Source of the DNA: Chitinophaga sp. Cy-1792
GTDB lineage: Bacteria > Bacteroidota > Bacteroidia > Chitinophagales > Chitinophagaceae
Direction of reading: 5' to 3'
Assembly (NCBI RefSeq): GCF_011752935.1
Contig: NZ_VWWO01000003.1
Span: 1-64,000, forward strand
DNA: 64,000 bases
Shown piece after piece: positions 34,619-44,900 of this stretch. The translations under genes and the position numbers were made by a program. Numbering within the stretch: the stretch's first letter is position 1; each line of letters opens with the position of its first letter. The notes under the pieces were generated by a model. It was not told the DNA's origin, made no database searches, and saw only the letters and a program-made list of their open reading frames with translations.

Positions 34619-36895
34619 ATGAGAAGATATCTCTCGTTTTTGTTCATGCTCCCTTTTATAGCCGGTTGTAGTTTTACAGATAATAACCAGGGTGATAAGA
34701 TGGACGTACTCAGTTATGTAAATCCATTTATTGGTACCGGCGGCCATGGTCACACATTTCCCGGCGCTGCATATCCATCCGGAATGGTGCAGTTAAGCCC
34801 TGATACCGGCCTCGATGGCTGGGATTGGTGCTCCGGTTATCACTATTCCGATAGTTCCATCATCGGTTTTTCGCATACACATTTATCCGGCACCGGACGT
34901 TCGGACCTGCTGGATGTTATGCTGATGCCTACAGTAGGCAAGCTGAAACTGGAGCCCGGAAGTAAAACCAGGCCGGGAGAGGGTTACCGCTCCCGCTTTT
35001 CACATGATGAAGAAGTTGCCTCTCCGGGATATTACAAAGTAAGACTCCGGGATTATGATATCATGGCAGAACTGACAGTGTCGCCGCGTTGCGGCTTCCA
35101 CCGATATACGTTCCCGGAAAATAAAGATGCGCATATTATCCTTGATCTGTCGCATCATTATGCGTCAGACTCTGTGTTGTCTACGTCTGTAAATATAGTA
35201 GACAGCTGCACGTTAACGGGTATACGAAAAACGAAAGGCTGGGGAGAACCCGGCGAAAAATACTGGGTGAACCAGGAACTTTTCTATGCCATAAAAGTTT
35301 CCAAACCTTTTCATGCAGACATCACCACCGATAATAGGCGCAGTGAAGATAAAACCGCCACAGGAAAGGAAGTGAAGGTGGCGATGAACTTCGAGACTTC
35401 GAAGAATGAAATGGTATTGGTGAAGGTAGGCATCTCTTCCGTAAGCATACAAAATGCAATGGATAACCTCTCTGCAGAAATTCCTGGGTGGGATTTCAAT
35501 GATATCCTCACACAGGCACAACTGAAATGGGAGCATGAGCTGGCTAAAATTAAAGTGAAAGCGCCGGAAAAAACCAGGACGATTTTTTATACAGCCTTGT
35601 ACCACAGCCTGATCACGCCACATTTGTTTAATGACGTAAACAAAGAGTACATAGGCTTTGATGGTAAAACACATGAGGCGGCAGACTTTAAAAATTACAC
35701 GGCTTTGTCTTTATGGGATACCTTCCGTTCCCTGAATCCTTTGCTGACACTGCTGGACAGCAATAAGGTGAATGATATCGTAAAATCGATGCTGGCGCAG
35801 TACGACCAGTATGGCTTGCTGCCGGTATGGCCGCTGTGGAGCAGCGAAACGAATTGTATGATCGGTTACCATTCGGTGCCGGTTATTGTAGATGCTTATT
35901 TCAAGGGTATCCGTAACTATGATGTGGAAAAGGCCTATGCGGCGATGAAGCATTCAGCGATGCAGGATGGATTTGGTATTAAGGAGCTGAAGCAGTTCGG
36001 TTATATTCCTTATGATCAGTATAATAAATCCGTATCCACGGCGCTGGAATATTGCTACGACGATTGGTGTATCGCGCGTATGGCCAAGGACCTTGGCAAG
36101 GAAGATGATTATAATTATTTCATGAAGCGTGCGATGACTTACCCTACTTATTTCGATAAGGAGTATAAACTTATGAATGGAATTTCCAGCAGTGGCAGTT
36201 TCCGCAGGCCTTTTGATCCGTTCTTTTCGTCGTATGGGCCCAGTGATTGGGTAGAAGGTAATTCGTGGCAGTATTCGTTTTTTGTGCCCCATGATGTACA
36301 GGGACTGATAAACCTGCATGGTGGCGCCGCTGCCTTCGGGCAGGCGCTGGATAGCCTGTTTACCGTGAAGGATAAGGTTTCAGGTGAAAACGTACCTGTT
36401 GATATCAGTGGTTTGATCGGGCAGTATGCACACGGCAATGAGCCGAGTCATCACGTAGCGTACCTGTACGATTACATCGGGAAGCCGTTTAAGACGCAGG
36501 AGAAGCTGCAGCAGATAATGACTACCCTTTACACAGATCAGCCGGATGGTTTGTCTGGTAACGATGATTGCGGGCAGATGTCTGCCTGGTATGTATTCAG
36601 TGCGATGGGCATTTATCCGGTGAATCCGGCGGAAGGCGTATATGTATTTGGTAAGCCGATGGTATCATCTGCCAGTATCAACATTAACAATAAAGTCTTT
36701 ACGGTAAAAGCGATAGGATTAAGCGATAAAAATATCTATATTCAATCGGTAAAACTCAATGGGAAAAATTATAATAAATTATTTATAACCCATAAGGATA
36801 TGGCAGAAGGGGGCGAGCTGGAATTCACGATGGGGGCTACTCCTGCAGATTTCGACGGCGCTGTTTTACCGCCTTCTGTATCAAAATCATTATAA
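34619..36895 (+). CDS. GH92 alpha-mannosidase lipoprotein
   Basis: A 758-residue lipoprotein with lipobox IAGC at about residues 14-17. It opens with the GH92 signature LSYVNPFIGTGGHGHTFPGA, followed by GFSHTHLSGTG, and later HALITPHLF-like YHSLITPHLF, LSLWDTFRSLNPLL, and the C-terminal EPSHHVAYLY and DDCGQMSAWYVFSAMG blocks. GH92 enzymes are calcium-dependent exo-alpha-mannosidases that invert configuration. Length is normal for the family. Its stop codon overlaps the start of the next gene by one base (TAATG). Confidence 0.96.
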   Translation: MRRYLSFLFMLPFIAGCSFTDNNQGDKMDVLSYVNPFIGTGGHGHTFPGAAYPSGMVQLSPDTGLDGWDWCSGYHYSDSSIIGFSHTHLSGTGRSDLLDVMLMPTVGKLKLEPGSKTRPGEGYRSRFSHDEEVASPGYYKVRLRDYDIMAELTVSPRCGFHRYTFPENKDAHIILDLSHHYASDSVLSTSVNIVDSCTLTGIRKTKGWGEPGEKYWVNQELFYAIKVSKPFHADITTDNRRSEDKTATGKEVKVAMNFETSKNEMVLVKVGISSVSIQNAMDNLSAEIPGWDFNDILTQAQLKWEHELAKIKVKAPEKTRTIFYTALYHSLITPHLFNDVNKEYIGFDGKTHEAADFKNYTALSLWDTFRSLNPLLTLLDSNKVNDIVKSMLAQYDQYGLLPVWPLWSSETNCMIGYHSVPVIVDAYFKGIRNYDVEKAYAAMKHSAMQDGFGIKELKQFGYIPYDQYNKSVSTALEYCYDDWCIARMAKDLGKEDDYNYFMKRAMTYPTYFDKEYKLMNGISSSGSFRRPFDPFFSSYGPSDWVEGNSWQYSFFVPHDVQGLINLHGGAAAFGQALDSLFTVKDKVSGENVPVDISGLIGQYAHGNEPSHHVAYLYDYIGKPFKTQEKLQQIMTTLYTDQPDGLSGNDDCGQMSAWYVFSAMGIYPVNPAEGVYVFGKPMVSSASININNKVFTVKAIGLSDKNIYIQSVKLNGKNYNKLFITHKDMAEGGELEFTMGATPADFDGAVLPPSVSKSL

Positions 36896-37689
36896 TGAAA
36901 TTATATCAGACCGCTGCATTGTCGTGCCTGTTAATGGCGGGAGGGATAGCAGCTAAATCGCAGGTAGCGTCAACGAAGTGTAACATTGTTTTTGTAGGCA
37001 ATAGCATCACTTATGGCGCTACCTTGCCGTTTCCGGCTACGCAATGTCCGCCGTTTCATGTAATTGAAACACTGCGTGCAAGAGGTTATACGTTACGATA
37101 TGCCAACTGTGGCCATAGTGGCAGTACTACGGTAGATTTTTTGCCGGCGTCCCGGAATTTGTTTCCGAAGGTAGTAGCAGCGGCGGATTCGCTGTATAAC
37201 GACAGTACACCACTGATCTTTTCTGTAACGCTGGGTACCAATGATTCAGCGATAGAAGGGCCTACAGGCGCGCCTGTATCTCCGGAGGACTATCAGAAAA
37301 ATCTGAAAACGATTATTGATAGTCTGCATAGCAGGTATCCCCGCAGCATTTTTGTGTTGCAGCGCCCTATCTGGTACAGTACCAATACCTACAATGGTTC
37401 TAAGTACCTGGCGGAGGGGCTGGCACGTTTGCAGACCTATACGCCGGAATTGGACAGGCTGGCAAAGGAAAATCCTGCCTACATCCTGCAGGGCGACAGA
37501 AAAGCCTTTGACTATTTTAAAAAGAATGCTGATCAGTATTTCACGCGTGAGAATGGCAAAGCAGGTGTTTTTTTATTGCATCCGAATGTTGCAGGTGCTG
37601 AAAAGTTAGCTACGTTCTGGGCGAAAAATTTGCAGCAGGTTATTGAATCACGTTATCGAAATTCTGTTCGTAAACAGTCTGGCCGTTAA
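36895..37689 (+). CDS. Secreted SGNH/GDSL-type esterase
   Basis: A 264-residue exported hydrolase of the SGNH type. The signal peptide ends AAKSQ. Block I is VFVGNSITYG (catalytic Ser in GNSIT), block III is TLGTNDS (Asn), and a C-terminal HPN motif (LLHPNVAG) supplies the His. In polysaccharide loci such enzymes usually remove acetyl groups. It is translationally coupled to GH92 (overlap of one base) and is the last gene of the operon. Its final 50 nt overlap the convergent minus-strand gene at 37640, and I see no terminator between them. Confidence 0.88.
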   Translation: MKLYQTAALSCLLMAGGIAAKSQVASTKCNIVFVGNSITYGATLPFPATQCPPFHVIETLRARGYTLRYANCGHSGSTTVDFLPASRNLFPKVVAAADSLYNDSTPLIFSVTLGTNDSAIEGPTGAPVSPEDYQKNLKTIIDSLHSRYPRSIFVLQRPIWYSTNTYNGSKYLAEGLARLQTYTPELDRLAKENPAYILQGDRKAFDYFKKNADQYFTRENGKAGVFLLHPNVAGAEKLATFWAKNLQQVIESRYRNSVRKQSGR

Positions 37690-39001
37690 GTTTATTGACT
37701 TTTACATAATCCACAGCACCGCAGCCTTTAAAGCGCAGAATCAGCTCATTGGCTAGTCCTACCGGTGTGGTATAATCGATATTATAGATTTTTTGTCCGT
37801 CGAGGTAGAAGGCAGATTTTTTGTTTTCTACCCTGATGGCCATCACATGCCACTGCGACGCATCGAAGTTGAAGGTATTCAGGTTGTTTTCGTCTCCTTT
37901 GATGGTCTTCTCTCCACTAATAAATTTTATATACGCATAGCCCGCTTCATTTAAGGAAAAACCATGCATACCTGTGCTCGACATGATGTACATCATCACG
38001 TCAGAACGTGGTATGGCATTGTCTTTCGGCGAGTTACGCACCCTGGCTTCGAACATAAAGTTATCCCCGTCTACCAGTTTCTCTTTATAGAAAACATAGC
38101 TCGTGAACAGGTGTCCCGGGCGTGCTTCCGGTGTAACGCTGTCCAGCGGCAGACTAACATACCCTTCTTTGTTATAGGCCTCGCTGATAGGCAGCGTCCT
38201 GAAAATCCCTTTTCTTTCGTTGCGGGTAAATATAGACCAGCCCTGCTTGCGGTTTTCGATGGTAATGGTTTTGATGGTATGCCCGTTATATTGGAGGAGG
38301 CAGTAGCCGTCGCCCTCGTAGATGTAGGTGGCGTTCACCTTCCCAATGTTCCTGGTGAGGTGTTTTTCGGAAGTATCTCCATTGGCCTCTTCGTATACCA
38401 GCTTGATATCCTTTAGCAGGGAAGAAGGGATGCTATAGGAGAAGGTGACTGTGAGCGGATTAGCGCCTTTAGGATTGGATACAGAGAACTCTATTTTGGA
38501 TAACAGGTAATCGGTGTATACGTCCTTTATTTTAAGGATATATAGCAGGAATGAGCTTACAATCACCAGCAAGGCGGTTAGCAGGTAGATGTACAGACGA
38601 TTGGATTTCTGCGGTTTGGTAGCGGGAGGAGCTGCCATCACCCGAATTTCGGGAGTGGTAAAATTTTGTTTGCTTTCCGACCTTTCTTCCGCAACGTCTG
38701 TAATGTTATTGGCGGCCTCTTCAACACGGGTTTTTTTGATGACAAAGTCGGTATAGCCGGCGTAGCCTAAGAAGCTGCACAGGGCATCCCTTGTTGCCAG
38801 CTGGGGATTACCGGTACGTTGCTGGAAGAATCTTTTCAGGGTGTTGGCATTAACTGTCACGTCTGTAGCCTCTAAGATCATGTTTTCCAGCGTTTTAAAC
38901 TGGTCCAGGTCCCAGGACTCCGGCGGCCCCCAGGAAACGAAGCGAGTGGCATATTCGCTTATTATTTCCTTTATATATCGTCTGTCCCTTACTTCGTCCA
39001 T
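37640..39001 (-). CDS. Membrane protein with cytoplasmic helical (HTH-like) domain and periplasmic LamG/ConA-like domain
   Basis: About 453 residues from the ATG at 39001 (the frame extends to 39139, but MDEVRDRRYIKEII is the natural start). Residues 1-90 form a helical domain ending in LKRFFQQRTGNPQLATRDAL and FLGYAGYTDF. That domain resembles the small LKR-FF/LGY module found at the N-terminus of many Bacteroidota proteins and may bind DNA or partners. One transmembrane helix lies at residues 136-156. The periplasmic part ends in a concanavalin-like region (HVMAIRVENKKSAFYLDGQKIY, VDYVKVNKLNG). The layout suggests a one-component sensor that reads a carbohydrate outside and acts inside. The gene converges on, and overlaps by 50 nt, the end of the polysaccharide operon. 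Confidence 0.7.
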   Translation of the reverse strand: MDEVRDRRYIKEIISEYATRFVSWGPPESWDLDQFKTLENMILEATDVTVNANTLKRFFQQRTGNPQLATRDALCSFLGYAGYTDFVIKKTRVEEAANNITDVAEERSESKQNFTTPEIRVMAAPPATKPQKSNRLYIYLLTALLVIVSSFLLYILKIKDVYTDYLLSKIEFSVSNPKGANPLTVTFSYSIPSSLLKDIKLVYEEANGDTSEKHLTRNIGKVNATYIYEGDGYCLLQYNGHTIKTITIENRKQGWSIFTRNERKGIFRTLPISEAYNKEGYVSLPLDSVTPEARPGHLFTSYVFYKEKLVDGDNFMFEARVRNSPKDNAIPRSDVMMYIMSSTGMHGFSLNEAGYAYIKFISGEKTIKGDENNLNTFNFDASQWHVMAIRVENKKSAFYLDGQKIYNIDYTTPVGLANELILRFKGCGAVDYVKVNKLNGQTVYEQNFDNVIQ

Positions 39002-39333
39002 GATGACTGCAATATGAATTTTGGTTAATAGATGCGTTGGCTGGAATTTTTTGCGAAATATTACAACATTTTCCTTCCTCACGGAAATTTTATTGGTGAT
39101 TTCTTTAGGGAAGATGCTGATAGGAGCGAAAGAATGCAATTGTTAGGAATAGCAAGTGATTCAAAAAAGAGGTGTGATAATTATTTTATTAAGATGATAA
39201 GGGGAGAATAAATTCGAAAATTTCGAATTATCTATTTGATTAGAAATCGTTTGTTAATCCCTATTAACAAGGGTTTCAATATCGTAATTGATTTTTTGTT
39301 TCCATGAGATTCGCGACTTAAAATTTTAATCAT

Positions 39334-40311
39334 ATGGAACAAAATCAAATTATCATTTACGAAAATTCAGATGGCGATGTAAAAATCGATGTTCAAATGG
39401 AAGGGGAAACTATTTGGTTGACGCAAGACCAAATGTGCTTATTGTTTGATAAGGCCCAATCAACAATAAGTGAACATATTAAAAATATACATAAAGAAAA
39501 AGAACTTGATTTAAAGTCTTGTGTGAAGAATATCGGAAATCCCGATATTTCGAAAAAATCTACTATGTTCTATAATCTGGATGTAGTTATTTCCGTTGGA
39601 TATCGGGTGAAATCTCCTCGCGGTACTCAATTCAGAATTTGGGCAAATAGTGTGCTGAAGGATTATCTGATAAAAGGTTATTCTATTGATAAAAAGCGTT
39701 TGCAGCAACAAACACTTCAATTAGATGAGTTGAAGCAAACCGTTAAGTTACTGGGCAATGTAATGGAGAATCAGGCGCTGGGTACAGATGAAGCAACTGG
39801 CTTGCTAAAGGTCATTACTGATTATACCTACGCATTAGATGTACTGGATCAATATGATCATCAGGTACTCAAAATAGAATCTACCACTACTGAGAATCTA
39901 TTTGAGATTACCTATAATACAGCCATGGAGGCCATTAATGGGCTTCGTGATAAATTTGGAGGCAGTCAATTATTCGGTAATGAAAAAGATGGGTCCTTTC
40001 AGGGATCGCTGGCAGCTATTTATCAAACATTCGACGGGCAGGATGTTTATCCGAGTGTAGAAGAGAAGGCGGCTAATCTCTTGTATTTTGTTATTAAGAA
40101 CCATTCTTTTTCCGACGGTAACAAGCGAATAGCAGCCTTTTTGTTTGTCTGGTTTATGGAGAAAAACAATATCCTTTATCATGCAGATGGTTCAAAAAGG
40201 ATTGCTGATAATGCCCTGGTAGCATTGGCGTTAATGATTGCGGCATCCAAACCTGATGATAAAGATATGATGGTAAAAGTGGTGGTGAACCTGGTAAATA
40301 TGAGGAATTGA
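39334..40311 (+). CDS. RhuM-family / Fic-Doc domain fusion protein
   Basis: A 325-residue cytoplasmic protein. Residues 1-125 are a RhuM-type virulence-protein domain (ENSDGDVKIDVQMEGETIWL, then FYNLDVVISVGYRVKSPRG). A coiled linker at about 120-150 (KKRLQQQTLQLDELKQ) follows. Residues 151-325 are a Fic/Doc domain with HSFSDGNKR at 257-265 (H257 catalytic). The K in GNKR is as in Doc, which phosphorylates rather than AMPylates its target, so the chemistry here is uncertain. Such fusions are common in bacterial accessory regions and may be toxins or regulators. No antitoxin gene adjoins it. A truncated paralogue lies 21 kb upstream at 18386. Confidence 0.9.
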   Translation: MEQNQIIIYENSDGDVKIDVQMEGETIWLTQDQMCLLFDKAQSTISEHIKNIHKEKELDLKSCVKNIGNPDISKKSTMFYNLDVVISVGYRVKSPRGTQFRIWANSVLKDYLIKGYSIDKKRLQQQTLQLDELKQTVKLLGNVMENQALGTDEATGLLKVITDYTYALDVLDQYDHQVLKIESTTTENLFEITYNTAMEAINGLRDKFGGSQLFGNEKDGSFQGSLAAIYQTFDGQDVYPSVEEKAANLLYFVIKNHSFSDGNKRIAAFLFVWFMEKNNILYHADGSKRIADNALVALALMIAASKPDDKDMMVKVVVNLVNMRN

Positions 40312-40383
40312 TAGTGATTTTTAATTTTTATATGATTGACTATGAGTTGTTAAGGGAGATAATTCGGAAATTCCGATATTGCT

Positions 40384-40425
40384 AAAAAGCCTGGCTCCTA
40401 CCATTGGAACCAGGCTTTTATTTTT
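40384..40425. terminator. Bidirectional terminator between RhuM-Fic and the second SusD
   Basis: Arms AAAAGCCTGGCTCC and GGAACCAGGCTTTT, with one mismatch, flank a short loop. T-runs lie on both strands. It serves the plus-strand gene ending at 40311 and the minus-strand gene ending at 40441. Confidence 0.88.
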
Positions 40426-40440
40426 AACTACTACAAGCTA

Positions 40441-41967
40441 TCACTCGTAACCTGGATTCTGATACATTTTATCCGGATTGAGTTTATATTCATCGAAAGG
40501 AATAGGAAAATATCTGTCTTTTTTGCTGAAGTTGGATAACTGCGCGTTCCCGAAATTGGCCTGCGACTTACCTTTGAAGAAAGTCACCAGCTCATCGGTA
40601 GTAAAGAAACGCAGCAGATCGAACCAGCGCTGATGCTCAAAAGCCAGTTCCACTCTGCGTTCGTGCAGGATGGCCAGTTTCAGCGAAGGATATTTTGCAG
40701 TGTAGTTAGGATCCTGCACGGCGGTGGCGTATAAAGGCATTTTAGCTCTTTCCCGCACCTGGTCGAGGAATTGAATGGCCGCTGCATTATTTCCCTGTAA
40801 CATATTTACTTCTGCCAGCATCAGGATAATATCTGCATATCTCATCAATGGCTCATCATTGCCACCATAACCGTTAACACCGGCTGCATCACTTGCATCA
40901 CGGTACTTGGTGACAAACCAGTCCTGCACCTGCGTATTGGCTGCATATTTCACGGAGAATGTTTTTCTCAGATCGTTGGGCTCATAATCGAGGATGAGAT
41001 CAGCAGTAACGTTGCCGCCTACACCGAGTGCTTTCTTCTGAGAGTTGATGGTTTCTCCCAGTGCCTGGTTATTGGCTGCAATGCTGGATCCGTAGGTGAT
41101 ATCTCCCTGTTTATACACAATCTGGAAGATCATCTCCTTATTACCAACTTTTTTGGATACGTCAAATACATCTTCATACGGTATCTCACTTAACTTACCG
41201 AAAGGACGCATGTTATAGGCTGCTGTCAGGTAGGTATTGGCGTTGTTAAGATTATCCGCTTTGTTATCATCGAAGTTGGAAGCCATGGTAAGATATACCT
41301 GTCCGAGCAGCCCGTTGATGGCAGCTTTAGAGGCGCGGCCTACGCCTGCGCCGGATTGAAGGTTCGGTAAATTACTTTGCAACGCATCTTTCAGATCAGC
41401 AATAATCTGTGCATAAACCTTTGCCTGTGGCTGACGATAGGTGTTGGCTGCAATCTCGTCGGTGGATTTCAGCACCGTTGTTACCAGTGGAACATCTCCC
41501 CATTTTCTTACCAGGTGAAAATAGATCAAAGCGCGTATGAACTTAGCTTCAGCGAGGTATTGCAATTTGGTATCATTGCTGGCGAAAGTAACTTTATCAA
41601 TATTCGAGGTAACAGCATTACACTGTGTAATGGTGGCATATAAGCTGCCCCAGTGCGCCTTCAGATAGGTATTGCTGGGCAATATCTTGAAGTTACCAAA
41701 CTGAAATGGTTCGCCGGCATTAGACTGATTATCGTTGGTGCCGGTATCGTCAGAACGTTCATCTGTATACAGGCCGCTATTTTCCCCGATGTTATTACTT
41801 CCCCGTAAGCTGCTGTAGGCGCCATTTACGGCCAGCAAAACACTGTTTTCGGAGGTGAAGAAATTATCTGTAGTGGTAGCGTTTGGATTATTGCGGTCAA
41901 TGAAATCTTTACTGCAAGAAGCCATCAGCGTAGCTGACAGTAGCAGTATTCCAGTTAATTTATTCAT
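40441..41967 (-). CDS. RagB/SusD-family nutrient-binding lipoprotein (locus 2)
   Basis: A 508-residue lipoprotein with lipobox LMASC (Cys at about residue 18) and the SusD N-terminal block DFIDRNNPNATTTDNFFTSE. TPR-like helices (LAEAKFIRALIYFHLVRKWGDVPL) and the C-terminal LAILHERRVELAFEHQRWFDLLRF complete the fold. It follows its SusC partner by 22 nt. No glycosidase, regulator or other PUL gene is attached to this pair, so the ligand cannot be guessed from context. Confidence 0.96.
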   Translation of the reverse strand: MNKLTGILLLSATLMASCSKDFIDRNNPNATTTDNFFTSENSVLLAVNGAYSSLRGSNNIGENSGLYTDERSDDTGTNDNQSNAGEPFQFGNFKILPSNTYLKAHWGSLYATITQCNAVTSNIDKVTFASNDTKLQYLAEAKFIRALIYFHLVRKWGDVPLVTTVLKSTDEIAANTYRQPQAKVYAQIIADLKDALQSNLPNLQSGAGVGRASKAAINGLLGQVYLTMASNFDDNKADNLNNANTYLTAAYNMRPFGKLSEIPYEDVFDVSKKVGNKEMIFQIVYKQGDITYGSSIAANNQALGETINSQKKALGVGGNVTADLILDYEPNDLRKTFSVKYAANTQVQDWFVTKYRDASDAAGVNGYGGNDEPLMRYADIILMLAEVNMLQGNNAAAIQFLDQVRERAKMPLYATAVQDPNYTAKYPSLKLAILHERRVELAFEHQRWFDLLRFFTTDELVTFFKGKSQANFGNAQLSNFSKKDRYFPIPFDEYKLNPDKMYQNPGYE

Positions 41968-41989
41968 TGCAATTTTTTTAATAAGATGG

Positions 41990-44900
41990 TTAGAAAGTTA
42001 CTTTAGCGCCAAGATTGAAAGTTCTTGCCAGTGGATAGTTACCATAATCTACGCCTGGCGCGAGGTTGGTGCCGATGTTGTAATCCACATCAGGATTGTA
42101 TCCTTTGTATTTCGTCCAGGTGTGAACGTTGTCGGCGCTGGCATACACGCGGATGTTGCTGATGCTTTTACCGAATACTTTAGGAAGATTATATCCGATG
42201 GTCAGATTGGTCAGGCGGAGGTAGGAACCATCCTGCAGGTAGAAAGAAGATAACCTGGTGCTGTTACTTTGCGTACCGGCACGGGAAGCGCGGTAATTGA
42301 GGCCGCTACCGGGTTGTGCGGCAGAAACATATCTGTCTGCCACCTGAACGTACTGGTTGCCGGAACCTTCGAAGTTATAGAGGTAATAGTCTTGCCCATC
42401 GAGGATTTGATTGCCATAAGATCCATTGAATGACGCGCGGAAATCGAAAGATTTATAGTTCACGCTGAGGGCAAAGCCATAGGTGAATTTCGCATATGGT
42501 GTTCCGATGACCTGTTTGTCCTGGTCGTTGATAACACCGTCGTGGTTGACATCTTCAAAATACAGGTCTCCTGGTTTCAGCGGATTGGAGGACGCCGATG
42601 ATGGCGCTACCTTACCGATATTATCTTCTGTAACTCTTCCGGCTACCTTGTAACCGTAGAACATACCGATAGGCTGACCGGCAGTGGTGATGTGGGTGTT
42701 ATAGGAACGTTCTGCACCGGAAGTGATGATGGTGCTGGCGCCGCCCAGGTTCAGGACTTTATTTCTGTTTAAAGAGATATTACCTGCGAGCCCTACAGAT
42801 AAGTCTTTCTGACGGATAACCTGTCCATCTAACTGGAGGTCCAGGCCATTGTTCTGTACTTTACTGTCGCGCAGGTTGGTAAGAATGGTAGAACTGCCGG
42901 AAACAGCGCTGATAGGCTGGTTATAAAGCAGGTTGAAGGAGCGGGAGAGGTAATAGTTGACGATGATAGACAACCTGCTATCCAGCACGGTAACATCCGC
43001 ACCAACGTTGTATTGTGACGTAGACTCCCATCCCAGTCGCTGGTCTTTCACACCGCCCACCAATACTGCTGATGCGATGGTATTTGCACCAAATACGGCG
43101 CCGGTAGGAGAGTTTACGGTTTGTACCGCGTTGTAGTTACCGATGTTGTTGTTTCCACTCAGACCCCAGCTGGCCCTGAGTTTCACGGTAGAATGTACCC
43201 CAAGGAAGTCGTTGTACCAGTTTTCCTGGGAGATATTCCATCCTGCGGCTACAGAAGGGAAGGTGCCCCATTTATTCAGTGGCCCGAACCTGGAAGAGCC
43301 ATCACGGCGGATGGAACCTGTCAGGAAGTATTTGCCGGCGTAGTTATAGCTTACGCGTCCGAAGTAGGAAAGCAGGGTGGTAGATGATTTGCCGGTTTTT
43401 GAGTTATCGAGTGTAAACAGACTTGGATCAGCGCCTTTATCAGTGATTTCCCCGATCTGGTCGCTGGTGAAGCCTTTTGCTACGAGACGGATCTGATCTG
43501 AAGTGGTTTCCTGTGCAGAATAACCGCCCAGGAGATTCAGGTCGTGTTTACCGAATTTCTTACCGTAATTAAGGGTGAATTCAGCCAGTTTATCCACCTG
43601 AGTAAGCGTTTGTGCCACCGCATTGGCTGCGGCCAGAGAAGCGGCTGAATATGGCGGATTTCCACCACCTGCGCTTAAGCTGGTAGGAAGATAGTAATCG
43701 TATTTCTCGTTATATAGCTGCGTACCCACATTGGCTTTAAAGGAAAGTCCGCTGATGATATCGTATATAGCGCTGGCGTTGATGGTAGCTCTGTATCCTA
43801 ACCTGTTGCTTTTGGTTTCCTTTACAGACGCCAGCGGATTCTCGATTCCCTGGTATCCGAACTGGTTGGCCAGTGCGTTCATGCCGTACTTGATATACTG
43901 GCCGTTGTCGTCAAAAGCCGGAAGGTAAGGGATGTACAGTAATGCTGCCATCATCGGGCTGAAGCGCCCTTCACCTACTTCTTTACTGGTGGTTTGTGTA
44001 TAGGAGGCGTTGCCCACAATTTTCAGTTTACTGCTGACATTAGCGTCGATGTTAGACCTGAAATTGATGGTTTGCATACCGGTGTTGGTAACGATCCCGT
44101 TCTGGTCCTGGTAGCCGCCACTAACGTAGTAGCGTACGTCTTTGGCGCCGCCGGAGAAGGAAAGGTTATGCCGCTGGAAGGGGGCATTGCGGTATAAAAC
44201 ATTCTGCCAGTCGGTATTGTATTTGGCGTCGATACGTTTCTGATTGGTGAAATCATAGATATCCGTAGGAATGCTAACAGAAGATCCGTTACCTACTTTT
44301 CCTGTCCTGGTGGCGTTATCATCGGAATACATGGCATCATTCCATGTTTTGCCGCTGTTAACGACCAGGTCTTTATAGGAGTTGTTTCTGGCATTGATCA
44401 CCAGGTCGATGAACTGGTTGGCGTCCAGGAGTTTTACTTTCTTTTCCAGCTGACTGTAGCCCGTCTGCACATCATATTCAAATTTTCCTTTGCCATCCTG
44501 TCCTCTTTTGGTGGTAATCATGACCACACCGCCGGAGGCTCTGGAACCGTAGATGGCTGCGGATGCAGCATCTTTAAGGATGTCGATGGATTCGATATCT
44601 TCCGGATTGATAAATACGTTATTACCGGCAGGATATCCGTCGATAACATATAAAGGATCGGAGCTGGCGGTGAGAGATCCGATGCCCCTAACTCTTATTT
44701 TAGTACCTGCATAAGGCGCGCCACTTGTCTGCGAAACCTGTACGCCGGCTACTTTTCCTACCAGTGCCTGGCTGACAGTTGGCGCGGTGAGGTTGAGCTC
44801 AGATTTTTTCACACTGCTGATAGCACCTGTTACATCGGATTTTCTGATCCGCTGGTAACCGATGGCTACTACTTCATTGAGGGTGCTGCTGCTTTCCCTT

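Noticed and set aside
39212..39230. AATTCGA ... TCGAATT inverted repeat upstream of the RhuM-Fic gene as an operator
   Set aside because: Only 7-bp A+T-rich arms in an A+T-rich spacer; expected by chance and not repeated at the paralogue.
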